NCBI GenBank assembly: GCA_023460035.1
Contig: JAEWRN010000004.1
Location: forward strand, 62,001-126,000
Length of the DNA: 64,000 bases
Origin: Bacillota bacterium
GTDB taxonomy: Bacteria > Bacillota > Clostridia > Oscillospirales > Ruminococcaceae
Reading direction: 5' to 3'
Part shown: positions 8,865 through 16,105 of the stretch, in pieces
How the letters are laid out: every line of letters starts with the position of its first letter
How positions within the stretch are numbered: the first letter of the stretch is position 1
Notes under the pieces: generated by a model
Seen by the model: only the letters and a program-made list of their open reading frames with translations
What the model was told of the DNA's origin: nothing
Databases searched by the model: none
Position numbers and translations under genes: made by a program

Positions 8865-9461
8865 TTATGCGCTGGTTTCGGTATATTCCGGGTCTGCACT
8901 GGGCGGAACATAATTCGGCCCTCCCAGATATTCCACTTTTACATCAGGGTATTGTAAAATTTTCATATGAAACTTGCCCGGGATATACTCTATCTGGTTT
9001 TTCATGATTTGCCAGTCGGTTTCAACAGAAGCAGGCTCATAATCAGTAGAAAGGTTACCGGGTTCCCAAGAAACATCCGGCCCGGCAGTGGGCAAAAACA
9101 CCATTGCGGTGTCTGGCTGGTCCATTATTTTTTGCTGAATAATCTGCGCGATTGAAACCCCATCTTCAATACGCTGCATTTCACTTCCCTCTTGCACCGC
9201 ATCGTCAATCGCCATGCTGGCTGCCTGCCGGCCAAGGTCTGCCGTATACGTCGCAAAGTCTGAACTATTGCGCTGGTTCAAACTTGCCCGCAAGTCAGTC
9301 GTATCCAGCCGAACCTTGATATCGTTTGAAGAAAGGGTGAGTTTTGACGGCGTGACCGTCACCTGCTGCCGCGGGTTTTGCGCGCGTTGTACCTGCAAAC
9401 GGGCAGGCTCTACTTCAAACTCACACTTCATTGGTATTGATGTAATTCTAATCAGCTGCAT
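8865..9461 (-). CDS. yviE: YviE-type flagellar operon protein (DUF6470 family)
   Basis: This 198-residue protein lies between flgL and fliW, exactly where Bacillus has yviE. It starts MQLIRITSIP and has a beta-rich first half with the PARLQVQRA segment, then a D-rich segment. The family is linked to flagellar operons but has no agreed biochemical role. I prefer ATG at 9461, preceded by a run of G that can act as a ribosome binding site. A TTG eight codons upstream is also possible. No signal peptide or membrane segment is visible, so the protein is probably cytoplasmic. Confidence 0.75.
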   Translation of the reverse strand: MQLIRITSIPMKCEFEVEPARLQVQRAQNPRQQVTVTPSKLTLSSNDIKVRLDTTDLRASLNQRNSSDFATYTADLGRQAASMAIDDAVQEGSEMQRIEDGVSIAQIIQQKIMDQPDTAMVFLPTAGPDVSWEPGNLSTDYEPASVETDWQIMKNQIEYIPGKFHMKILQYPDVKVEYLGGPNYVPPSADPEYTETSA

Positions 9462-9500
9462 TAAAAAGCCCCCCCATACACCCAATCAATCTATTCGCAA

Positions 9501-10559
9501 TCAGCGAATATAATCCAAAAGAGAGGATGGCAGTATTTGGCTGCCAAGTTGCAGAATCGCCTTCCAAACATAGTTCGCATCCTGAAGCTTGATTGCCTCA
9601 TCGGCTGGCTTTGATGAGATCAGTTCAGATTCCATTGCACTCATGTTGTCAACATCATCGGTTAACCGGGTCTGCATTCTTTCCAAAAAGCTGTCACGGG
9701 TACCAAGCTCCGTGCGTTGCATCCCCACTTTGTCGGTCAGTTTCACCAGCTTTGTCTGCGCATCTTTCAGCCCGTTTTCATCGTACCCAGAAGAAAGTGA
9801 AGTTTCAATTTGGGTCAGTAGATCATACACATTTGACGATACATTGGCACCGTTTTCACCGGTCGTCGCAGCACCATACCCCATCAGCTCCAACCCTGAA
9901 AACGAAACCTCAAATGCCGTGCGGCTGTCTGGCATACCCGTGTTTGACACTTTTAACCCAAGGCCGATATCCGCATAAACGCTGCCACTATTCGGCACTA
10001 CTTTCTTCAAAGAAGGGTCGCTGGGGTCCGGATAAACGTAAGAGCCGCCCTGATAGCTGATCTGATCCACATCAATACCATTGAACTGCAGCTTACCCGA
10101 TGTTGCATCTACGGTAAACGGTGCTTCACTGTTATTGGTACCTGCAAACAGATATTTGCCGCCAAACTGTGCGTTGGCAAACTGCAAAAGCTGCTCTTTG
10201 CAGTTTCCAACCTCTTTTGCAAGAATGTCACGTTTGCTTTGGCCGTAGTTTTCGCTCATGCCGGCGAGCACTTTTTCTTGTAAATTCTCCATGATTGACT
10301 GAATCGAATCCATATTGCTGTCGACCGATTTAAATTCTGATACCAAGTCTTTCACAGTGCTCAGCTGCTGCTCACTTTGGTAACGCTCCTCCTGAATATG
10401 CATGGCACGGGTGCCATCGGCAACATTTTCTGAAAGCTTTGAAAATTTTAGCCCGGAAGTACTGCGCTCAAGAGAATCCGCCTTTTTGGTCATGCTGTTA
10501 TTCAATTGCTTCAGGTAATTACGGCTAATCGTACGCTGTGCGATACGCATGTCTGTCAC
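9501..10559 (-). CDS. flgL: Flagellar hook-associated protein 3 (FlgL)
   Basis: FlgL forms the second junction ring between hook and filament. The 352-residue protein has the flagellin-like N-terminal helix (MRIAQRTISRNYLKQLNNSMTK shortened here to its first part, residues 4-25) with the LERSTSGLKFSKLSENVADG motif near residue 30, and the FGGKYLFAGTNN motif around residue 130. Its C-terminal helix pairs with the N-terminal one. It follows flgK by 24 bases in the flgM-flgN-flgK-flgL operon. The start is ATG at 10559, overlapped by a purine-rich site. Confidence 0.95.
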   Translation of the reverse strand: MTDMRIAQRTISRNYLKQLNNSMTKKADSLERSTSGLKFSKLSENVADGTRAMHIQEERYQSEQQLSTVKDLVSEFKSVDSNMDSIQSIMENLQEKVLAGMSENYGQSKRDILAKEVGNCKEQLLQFANAQFGGKYLFAGTNNSEAPFTVDATSGKLQFNGIDVDQISYQGGSYVYPDPSDPSLKKVVPNSGSVYADIGLGLKVSNTGMPDSRTAFEVSFSGLELMGYGAATTGENGANVSSNVYDLLTQIETSLSSGYDENGLKDAQTKLVKLTDKVGMQRTELGTRDSFLERMQTRLTDDVDNMSAMESELISSKPADEAIKLQDANYVWKAILQLGSQILPSSLLDYIR

Positions 10560-10583
10560 CCTTTCTTGCCATGCCCCGGCAAA

Positions 10584-12167
10584 TTAACGGCCTACTATGC
10601 CGGTTTTATTAATCAAAACGTCTAACGCTTCGTCCAATACTGTCATTAAGCGGGACGCTGCTGCTAAAGACTTTTGATACAGCATCATATTGGTCACTTC
10701 TTCGTCGACCACAACGCCCGAAACTTCATCGCGACTGCTCTCCAAATTATCAACAATAGAACCACTGGCAGTTTTACGGCTTTCTGCAAAGCTGACATCT
10801 TCGCCAAGTGTGGAGGAATAATTTTTTACATAATCCAGAAACGTCCCTTTAAAAACATCGCCGTTGGCATCGAAGCCCTGCGAATCACTGGTGATGGCAT
10901 TGGCAAAAGCCAGCGCATAATTGCCCACATTGTCGGCATCACCGTCGGTGGTTTTTTGGTAGATAATATAATCGGAATCTGCGGCCCAAGCATCGGAAAC
11001 AGAAAGATTGTCCGCAGTGATGGAAATATCATTGACAACATGGTATTCACCGTCCGGCCCCACTTGGTCGGAAAGTGCACCCAACAACTGCCGGTATATG
11101 GTTTTGCCGTTGCCATCCACTTTTGGGGTACCGTCGGCGTTTGCCTCTGGGATGACATTGTTCGCAACACTGGCTATGGTTTGCGCAAAGGCATTCAGCT
11201 TGTCCTGATAATATAAAAAACCGCGCTCGGCACTTTCGCCTGTATTCTGCAAATTGGGGCCGCGGCCATTGATGTAGTCCAGCGACGCTTTGAGCGACCC
11301 ACTGGCCGTTTTGACATCGCCGTTGCTTGAAATCCATTTCAAGCTGACAACGCCAGTCGTCTCATCTTTTTGCAGCTCCATTGTGTCATATTTGCCACCG
11401 GATACCGCTGTCTGCCCGTTCACAGTCACCGTTACCGTACCGTCTGCGTTGTCCTGATATTCAAAATCGCTATACTTTGACAGCTCATCCAAAAGGAGAT
11501 TACGCTGATCGAGCAGTTCGTTAGGGCCAAAATAAGCGTTGTCTTGTGCATTGCTTGCATCTTCTAAAATCGACTGGTTAATGCCAGCGATTTGCTGCAA
11601 CTTTTTATTGACCTCCTGCGTAGAAATATCAAGGTCATAAACCTGTTGCCCGCGCGCGCTTTGCAATTTACTGCTGAGCTGCTGCAATGTCTGTGTAAGG
11701 CTTTTAAACTCTGTTGCAACAATGTTGGCATGTGTGCTGGAATAAGCGTTGGTCGAAAAGTTTTTCAACGCCGAATTGATATTCAGGATGCAGGCACGCA
11801 GCCCATTGTCACTGTTGGGGTTGAACTCATCCAGTGCCGATTGAATATCACTTAAAATATTATCTGACTGGGTGTAATACCCCACGTCGGTATTTTCTTC
11901 GCGGTAACGGCGGTCTAGAAACGAATCACGCAACTGTGCAATGCCGGTGATATCCACACCCATGCCGGCAACCCCAATGCGTCCTGAGGTGGAGGCGTAG
12001 CGCGAACGGTAAGAATCTGTTGCCACGGCAACCTGAGTAATGCGCTGGCGGGTGTACCCGGCAGAATCCCAGTTCGTGAGGTTCTGACCGGCAATATCAA
12101 TGCCTTTTTGTGCGGCGGTCAGGCCGCTTTTGGCTGTCTCGAACCCTAAAAAAGTAGGTCGCAGCAA
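10584..12167 (-). CDS. flgK: Flagellar hook-associated protein 1 (FlgK)
   Basis: FlgK forms the first ring on the hook tip. The N-terminal rod-hook signature lies at residues 28-45 (NLTNWDSAGYTRQRI), close to the family's N-x-x-T-x-G-Y-x-R-Q pattern. The C-terminal helix near residue 485-520 (DEEVTNMMLYQKSLAAASRL) completes the D0 coiled coil. The 527-residue length is normal. The start is TTG at 12167, supported by GGGAGG 7 bases upstream. It lies between flgN, its likely chaperone, and flgL. Confidence 0.95.
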   Translation of the reverse strand: MLRPTFLGFETAKSGLTAAQKGIDIAGQNLTNWDSAGYTRQRITQVAVATDSYRSRYASTSGRIGVAGMGVDITGIAQLRDSFLDRRYREENTDVGYYTQSDNILSDIQSALDEFNPNSDNGLRACILNINSALKNFSTNAYSSTHANIVATEFKSLTQTLQQLSSKLQSARGQQVYDLDISTQEVNKKLQQIAGINQSILEDASNAQDNAYFGPNELLDQRNLLLDELSKYSDFEYQDNADGTVTVTVNGQTAVSGGKYDTMELQKDETTGVVSLKWISSNGDVKTASGSLKASLDYINGRGPNLQNTGESAERGFLYYQDKLNAFAQTIASVANNVIPEANADGTPKVDGNGKTIYRQLLGALSDQVGPDGEYHVVNDISITADNLSVSDAWAADSDYIIYQKTTDGDADNVGNYALAFANAITSDSQGFDANGDVFKGTFLDYVKNYSSTLGEDVSFAESRKTASGSIVDNLESSRDEVSGVVVDEEVTNMMLYQKSLAAASRLMTVLDEALDVLINKTGIVGR

Positions 12168-12182
12168 CGTAAACCCTCCCGT

Positions 12183-12641
12183 CTATACTTCTGCTTCAAA
12201 CATACTCGTGCCATACGGTGTTTGGGACTTACGCCCGCTGGCCTCATAGGCGTTGCTACCCCGCTCGTTTGCGTGGGTAATGCGCAGCCCTTCGCGTGCA
12301 AATGCAATTGATTTTGCATTAAAATACTTGATGTCGTCCACCGCTTTGCGAAACCGCACAAACAATGCGGTAAGCAGTTCGCGGTCTTCGCCCTGCACCT
12401 CGTTTAAAATCTCGGCAAAGGTAAGGCCCTCCACCCCCGCGCTGCGCTGTTCTTCCTCGCGCTGCGCTTCCATGCGGGCAAGGCGCATGTTGACTGCCTG
12501 CTGGCTTGCAATCGCGTGGTCCATCCGTTTCGCGTCATACGAAAGCAGAGAGGCATATTTTTCATCTTCACCGGCAGCAGCCTGCTCGAGAAATTCGACA
12601 TACTGCTGCATAAACACACAAAAAGCACCGCTGTTTTTCAT
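12183..12641 (-). CDS. flgN: FlgN-type chaperone for FlgK/FlgL
   Basis: FlgN escorts the hook-associated proteins FlgK and FlgL to the export apparatus. The 152-residue protein is almost wholly helical, with a long coiled coil at residues 10-75 and a second at 95-125, and a polar tail. This matches the FlgN family in length and charge pattern. Its place between flgM and flgK is the conserved one. The start is ATG at 12641 behind AAGGGG. Confidence 0.88.
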   Translation of the reverse strand: MKNSGAFCVFMQQYVEFLEQAAAGEDEKYASLLSYDAKRMDHAIASQQAVNMRLARMEAQREEEQRSAGVEGLTFAEILNEVQGEDRELLTALFVRFRKAVDDIKYFNAKSIAFAREGLRITHANERGSNAYEASGRKSQTPYGTSMFEAEV

Positions 12642-12656
12642 GAGGCTCGCCCCTTT

Positions 12657-12992
12657 TTATGATTCCACGCCGAACCAGCGCTTCATAATCGCATTCGCAA
12701 TATCGCTGGTTGCAACACGGTAGCTCTTGTTTTGCACCGCATCCCGCAGGGCTTCAATTTTTTCAGCCGACGCGGGCTCGTGAATCTCGGAAACAATCGC
12801 ATCGGTAATCTGCCGAAGGCCCGCCTTGCGCGCGCCCTCTGCGCTGATTTCCACTTGGTCGGTATGTTCGGCCGCGGCAGCGCGTGCCGTTGTGCTTTCT
12901 GCCGGGCGGGCTGCCGTAGAAGACTGGGGCGATGAAATTTTTTCCACTGTCTTATTATAAGCGTTAAACGCTGCAGCCGGATTGATTTTCAT
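12657..12992 (-). CDS. flgM: Anti-sigma-28 factor FlgM
   Basis: FlgM binds FliA (sigma-28) and is exported through the finished hook, which releases the sigma factor for late genes. The 111-residue protein has the disordered N-terminal half and the C-terminal sigma-binding helices (EKIEALRDAVQNKSYRV, and SDIANAIMKRW). It starts MKINPAAAFNAYNK like other Firmicutes FlgM proteins. ATG at 12992 is chosen because GGAGG lies 7 bases upstream; codons further upstream have no such site. FliA is encoded at 28296-29081 in this window. Confidence 0.94.
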   Translation of the reverse strand: MKINPAAAFNAYNKTVEKISSPQSSTAARPAESTTARAAAAEHTDQVEISAEGARKAGLRQITDAIVSEIHEPASAEKIEALRDAVQNKSYRVATSDIANAIMKRWFGVES

Positions 12993-13110
12993 ATAAATCC
13001 TCCGTTTTGTCATAGAACTCAAAAAATACTTCTCTATCCTCTTTTTCGTTCAAAATGCTGAATACTAAAGCCCTCTGCTTCCATTTTTAACAAAATTTGC
13101 AATTGCTTGC

Positions 13111-13139
13111 TTGCTATGCCCCGCTGTTGTTTGTATAAT
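13111..13139 (+). promoter_or_regulatory. Sigma-A-type promoter for parA-comFB
   Basis: TTGCTA (13111-13116), 17 bases, TATAAT (13134-13139) lies 47 bases upstream of the parA ATG, giving the pair its own housekeeping promoter, divergent from flgM. Confidence 0.7.
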
Positions 13140-13185
13140 AATAACAGTTTTGTCAGTTCTGGTCAAAAAAGGAGCAACGAGATTT

Positions 13186-13956
13186 ATGGGTAAGATCCTC
13201 TGCGTTTCCAATCAAAAAGGCGGGGTGGGTAAAACCACCACCACCAATGCTTTAGCGATGGGGCTGCGCAGAATGGGCCACCGGGTACTCTGCGTTGATT
13301 TCGACCCACAGGGCAACCTTTCGTTCAGCCTGGCAGCCGATGCCCGCGTTGAGCTGCAGACGTCTATTTACCATGTGCTGAAAGGTGAACTGCGCGCCAT
13401 TCAAACCATTCAACACACCCCGCTGTGCGATGTGATACCGGCCAATATGCTGCTGAGCGGCATTGACCTTGAATTCACCGGCAAGGGGCGCGAATACCTG
13501 CTGCGCGACAGCCTGCGGCCAATACGCGGCATGTACGACTATATTTTGATTGACTCGCCCCCCGCGCTGGGCATTTTAACGGTAAACGCGTTCACCGCCG
13601 CCGACTGGGTGTTGATGCCGGTTTTGTCCGACCTGTACAGCCTGCAGGGCATTGTGCAGCTGAACGAAACCCTGCAGGCCGTGCGCAGCAAAAGCAACCC
13701 GGACGTAAAGGTTGCGGGCATTCTGCTGACCCGTTTTAACCCGCGAGAGTGCATCAGCAGCGTGATTCGCGAAACCTCTGCCGACATTGCACGGGAGCTC
13801 AACATCCCGTTGCTCGATACCTGCATCCACACCGGTGTGGCACTGACCCGCGCACAGATTATGAGGGCAGATATGACCGCGATGGCCCCAAACAGCAGGG
13901 CTGTCCAAGACTACGCTGACCTGCTGGATGAATTGTTCCGTCGGGAGGTGCTTTAA
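13186..13956 (+). CDS. ParA/Soj-family ATPase
   Basis: This is a deviant Walker A ATPase of the ParA/MinD superfamily that uses ATP-dependent dimerisation to position cargo on nucleoid or membrane. Visible motifs are KGGVGKTTTTNAL (residues 11-23) with the signature lysine, VDFDPQGNLS (about 40-50), and the Walker B strand ILIDSPPALG (about 120). The 256-residue length is that of Soj rather than FlhG, and no FlhG-type N-terminal DQAxxLR motif is present. The ATG at 13186 follows AAAGGAG. No parB follows; instead the partner gene, 2 bases downstream, encodes a ComFB-domain protein. The cargo is unknown; chemosensory arrays or flagella are possible given the location. Confidence 0.88.
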   Translation: MGKILCVSNQKGGVGKTTTTNALAMGLRRMGHRVLCVDFDPQGNLSFSLAADARVELQTSIYHVLKGELRAIQTIQHTPLCDVIPANMLLSGIDLEFTGKGREYLLRDSLRPIRGMYDYILIDSPPALGILTVNAFTAADWVLMPVLSDLYSLQGIVQLNETLQAVRSKSNPDVKVAGILLTRFNPRECISSVIRETSADIARELNIPLLDTCIHTGVALTRAQIMRADMTAMAPNSRAVQDYADLLDELFRREVL

Positions 13957-13958
13957 CT

Positions 13959-14423
13959 ATGGCTGGCCAAAAGCCGGAATTCAATAAGGATTATGTGTTC
14001 AACCTGATCATGCCCTCTGCGCCCGTGCAGCCGCAGCCACCGGTAGAAGCCGCGCCCGCACCGCCCCAGACAGCCGAACCAAAACCAGCAGAAGAAAATG
14101 ACACCTTAAGCCTGCTGCGCAAGCGCTTGCTGACCCAGCCGGACGGTATGCGCCTTGGCACCCCAAAAGAAATGGTGCTTGTCAACCTTGCCGAACAACT
14201 GGTGGCCGACCGGCTGGATGCCGTATTTGAAAAATTTAATTGCTGCCGCTGCAATAAATGCAAACAGGACGCCGCCGCACTGGCACTGAATATGTTGCCG
14301 GCGCGCTATGTGGTCGCCGCACCGGACGAAATACCCGCCCTGCTGGAACAATGCCCCACAAAGGATGTTTCCGCCGCATTGATTAAGGCTATTTTGCAGG
14401 TGAAAAACCACCCGATGCATTAG
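13959..14423 (+). CDS. ComFB-domain protein (candidate cyclic dinucleotide receptor) partnered with ParA
   Basis: This 154-residue protein has a short N-terminus, a P/A/E-rich flexible linker (about residues 20-45), then a ComFB domain (about 66-150). The domain shows VNLAEQLVADRLD, a four-cysteine segment CCRCNKCKQD, then AALALNMLPARYVV, all hallmarks of the family. Cyanobacterial ComFB-type proteins have been reported to bind cyclic dinucleotides, chiefly cyclic di-GMP; the Bacillus protein lies in the competence comF locus without a clear role. The gene begins 2 bases after parA stops, so the two products are probably co-translated partners. A strong terminator follows. Ligand binding here is inference. 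Confidence 0.82.
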   Translation: MAGQKPEFNKDYVFNLIMPSAPVQPQPPVEAAPAPPQTAEPKPAEENDTLSLLRKRLLTQPDGMRLGTPKEMVLVNLAEQLVADRLDAVFEKFNCCRCNKCKQDAAALALNMLPARYVVAAPDEIPALLEQCPTKDVSAALIKAILQVKNHPMH

Positions 14424-14444
14424 CCGCCTAAATTGGAACAACCC

Positions 14445-14477
14445 CACCTTGCAAAGCTTTTTGCAGGGTGTTTTTTT
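14445..14477 (+). terminator. Rho-independent terminator after the ComFB gene
   Basis: An 11-bp stem (14445-14455 with 14460-14470, one G-T pair) followed by seven T residues, 22 bases after the stop codon. Confidence 0.9.
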
Positions 14478-14514
14478 ATGCCTGCGTGTTGTGCCGGCGG
14501 CCTTTTACCGGCAT

Positions 14515-14559
14515 AAAAAACGCCGAAAGGTCTACCCGAGGGCGGGCAGACCTTTCGGC
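14515..14559 (-). terminator. Rho-independent terminator on the minus strand
   Basis: A 12-bp perfect stem (14522-14533 with 14548-14559) with a GC-rich 14-base loop, then a six-T tract on the minus strand (14520-14515). It ends either the EAL-HDOD operon mRNA or a separate small RNA. Confidence 0.85.
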
Positions 14560-14786
14560 TGATAGCAGACGCAAGATCTATTCAAAATCCGCCTTCAAGA
14601 CCCTGCAACTACAATATTCGCCACAAAGCAGGCGAACACAAGGCCTAGTAAAACAGCAGGTAAAAAACTGTGAAATCGTCACTATTTTTCACTATTTTCA
14701 GGCGATAATTCCGTGATTTTATCGAAACCATACCGCAAAAAACATTTATTTGCAGTAAAGTTTTGGGTTTTTATTGCAAAGCCATG
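14560..14786 (-). other. Gene-free region between EAL-HDOD stop and its terminator (long 3' UTR or small RNA)
   Basis: No protein gene is visible. On the minus strand there are several possible stems: CGATAA with TTATCG, GTGAAA with TTTCAC, and TTCGCC with GGCGAA, upstream of the strong terminator. The spacing of more than 220 bases between stop codon and terminator is unusual. I cannot match it to a known RNA family. Confidence 0.35.
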
Positions 14787-16010
14787 TCAGTTACCGGCAG
14801 CCTGCAGCTTGCCCCAGGTACGGTCTACTTCCTCCACACAGGCAATATAGGTCTCCCGCAGCACTTGTTCCGGCAGCTGCAATGCCGCCGCACGGGTGCC
14901 AACACTTGCCCAGTCTGCCTGCTCGTAGCCCACCATCAGCTGGTAAAGGTCGCCGCAGGGGCCGCTGCCCTCTAACAAGCCGTCCTTAATAGGCTGTGCA
15001 ATGGGCAGCTCTGCCAACGCCGCCGACAGCGGCACTTCCATCAGGGTGCCGAGGGTCGAGAACATACCAAGCAAATAGGCCTCCGCCGGGGTAATGGGCA
15101 GCGCGCCGGTCTGCTTTGCAAGCTGCATACAAAAATTACCGCGCAAGAACGACAGGCGAATCAGCTCGTCCTGCCTGCCATTGCTGCCCTGGCGGAAGCT
15201 GAGCAGGTAGACCCACTGTTTGAGCTGGTGCAGCCCCAGCACCACCAGTGCCTGCTGTACCGAAGTGACCCGGTTGGGCAGCGCAAAATACGCCGAGTTG
15301 ACGAGGCGGATGAGCGAAAACGCCAGTGTGACATCGCGGGAGATAATCTTGCTGATCTCGTCAATATCCGGCTCCTCTTTTGTCGCCTCCACCATCAGCT
15401 GGAAAAAGTTGCTCTGCATATGGTCCATGCGGTAAACGCGCGACTCTTTGGGTTGCGAGACAAAATTGCCCTGCACATAATCGCAGCCAAGGGCCAGCGC
15501 GCGCTCTAACAACTGCTGGTTTTTTACATTGTAGGCAATGATCTTTTTATCAAGGCTGTGTGCAACCTTGATGATGTTTTCAAGCGAAGCGCTTTCGTGG
15601 GCAAAATCAACCTTGATAAAATCAAGGATATCCATAATGCCAAAATAGCGCGGCGAAAATTCAAACCCTTTGAGGGCAATGCGGTAGCCCTGCTTTTTAA
15701 AGCGGTAAATACACCGCTGCGCCACCGGGTGCAGAATGCTGTTCTCTTCAATTTGAATCACAAGCGACTGGGGCAAAAACAGCTTGGGCACATTGCGCAT
15801 CAGCAAATTGGGGGTAAAGGTGAGGTAAGCCGTGTGCCCGCCCAAAATTTTTTCGTCGCTGATCTGGGTCAGCACCTGTTCTATCGCATCCGCCACCTGC
15901 ATATCCTGCTGGCTATACAGCGATTTTTCGTCCTGCCGATATAAAATTTCGTACGCGACCACCTGTTGCTCTTTATCCAGAATCGCCTGTCTTACAATAT
16001 AGGTGTCCAT
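14787..16010 (-). CDS. EAL-HDOD signalling protein (YuxH/CdgJ type), EAL probably inactive
   Basis: The 407-residue protein joins an N-terminal EAL-like domain (residues 1-205) to an HDOD domain (about 210-390, with SLIRLVNSAYF and VLGLHQLKQW). The EAL signature is replaced by YEILYR and the usual metal ligands are missing, as in other members of this family. It probably acts by protein binding rather than by degrading cyclic di-GMP. Relatives affect motility in several bacteria. ATG at 16010 is chosen because GGAGGAGGGG lies directly upstream. It is the last gene of the minus-strand operon, 95 bases after the FtsA-like gene. Confidence 0.9.
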   Translation of the reverse strand: MDTYIVRQAILDKEQQVVAYEILYRQDEKSLYSQQDMQVADAIEQVLTQISDEKILGGHTAYLTFTPNLLMRNVPKLFLPQSLVIQIEENSILHPVAQRCIYRFKKQGYRIALKGFEFSPRYFGIMDILDFIKVDFAHESASLENIIKVAHSLDKKIIAYNVKNQQLLERALALGCDYVQGNFVSQPKESRVYRMDHMQSNFFQLMVEATKEEPDIDEISKIISRDVTLAFSLIRLVNSAYFALPNRVTSVQQALVVLGLHQLKQWVYLLSFRQGSNGRQDELIRLSFLRGNFCMQLAKQTGALPITPAEAYLLGMFSTLGTLMEVPLSAALAELPIAQPIKDGLLEGSGPCGDLYQLMVGYEQADWASVGTRAAALQLPEQVLRETYIACVEEVDRTWGKLQAAGN

Positions 16011-16105
16011 AAGTACCCCTCCTCCTACAGGAAACGGTCTTGGTTTAACCCCGCAGTCCATCAAGCCGTGCACGGCGGGCCGACGTGGAGCATTGCAATA
16101 ATTTG

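Noticed and set aside
12993..13060. A sigma-28-like -10 (GAGGATAG) upstream of flgM.
   Set aside because: No TAAA-type -35 element at 15 bases, so the match is too weak to call a promoter.
14776..14798. A short stretch on the plus strand (GCAAAGCC, then TTACCGGC) resembling part of a cyclic di-GMP riboswitch (GEMM-I).
   Set aside because: The other conserved halves are absent, no plus-strand gene follows, and the right part lies within the end of the EAL-HDOD gene. Chance match.
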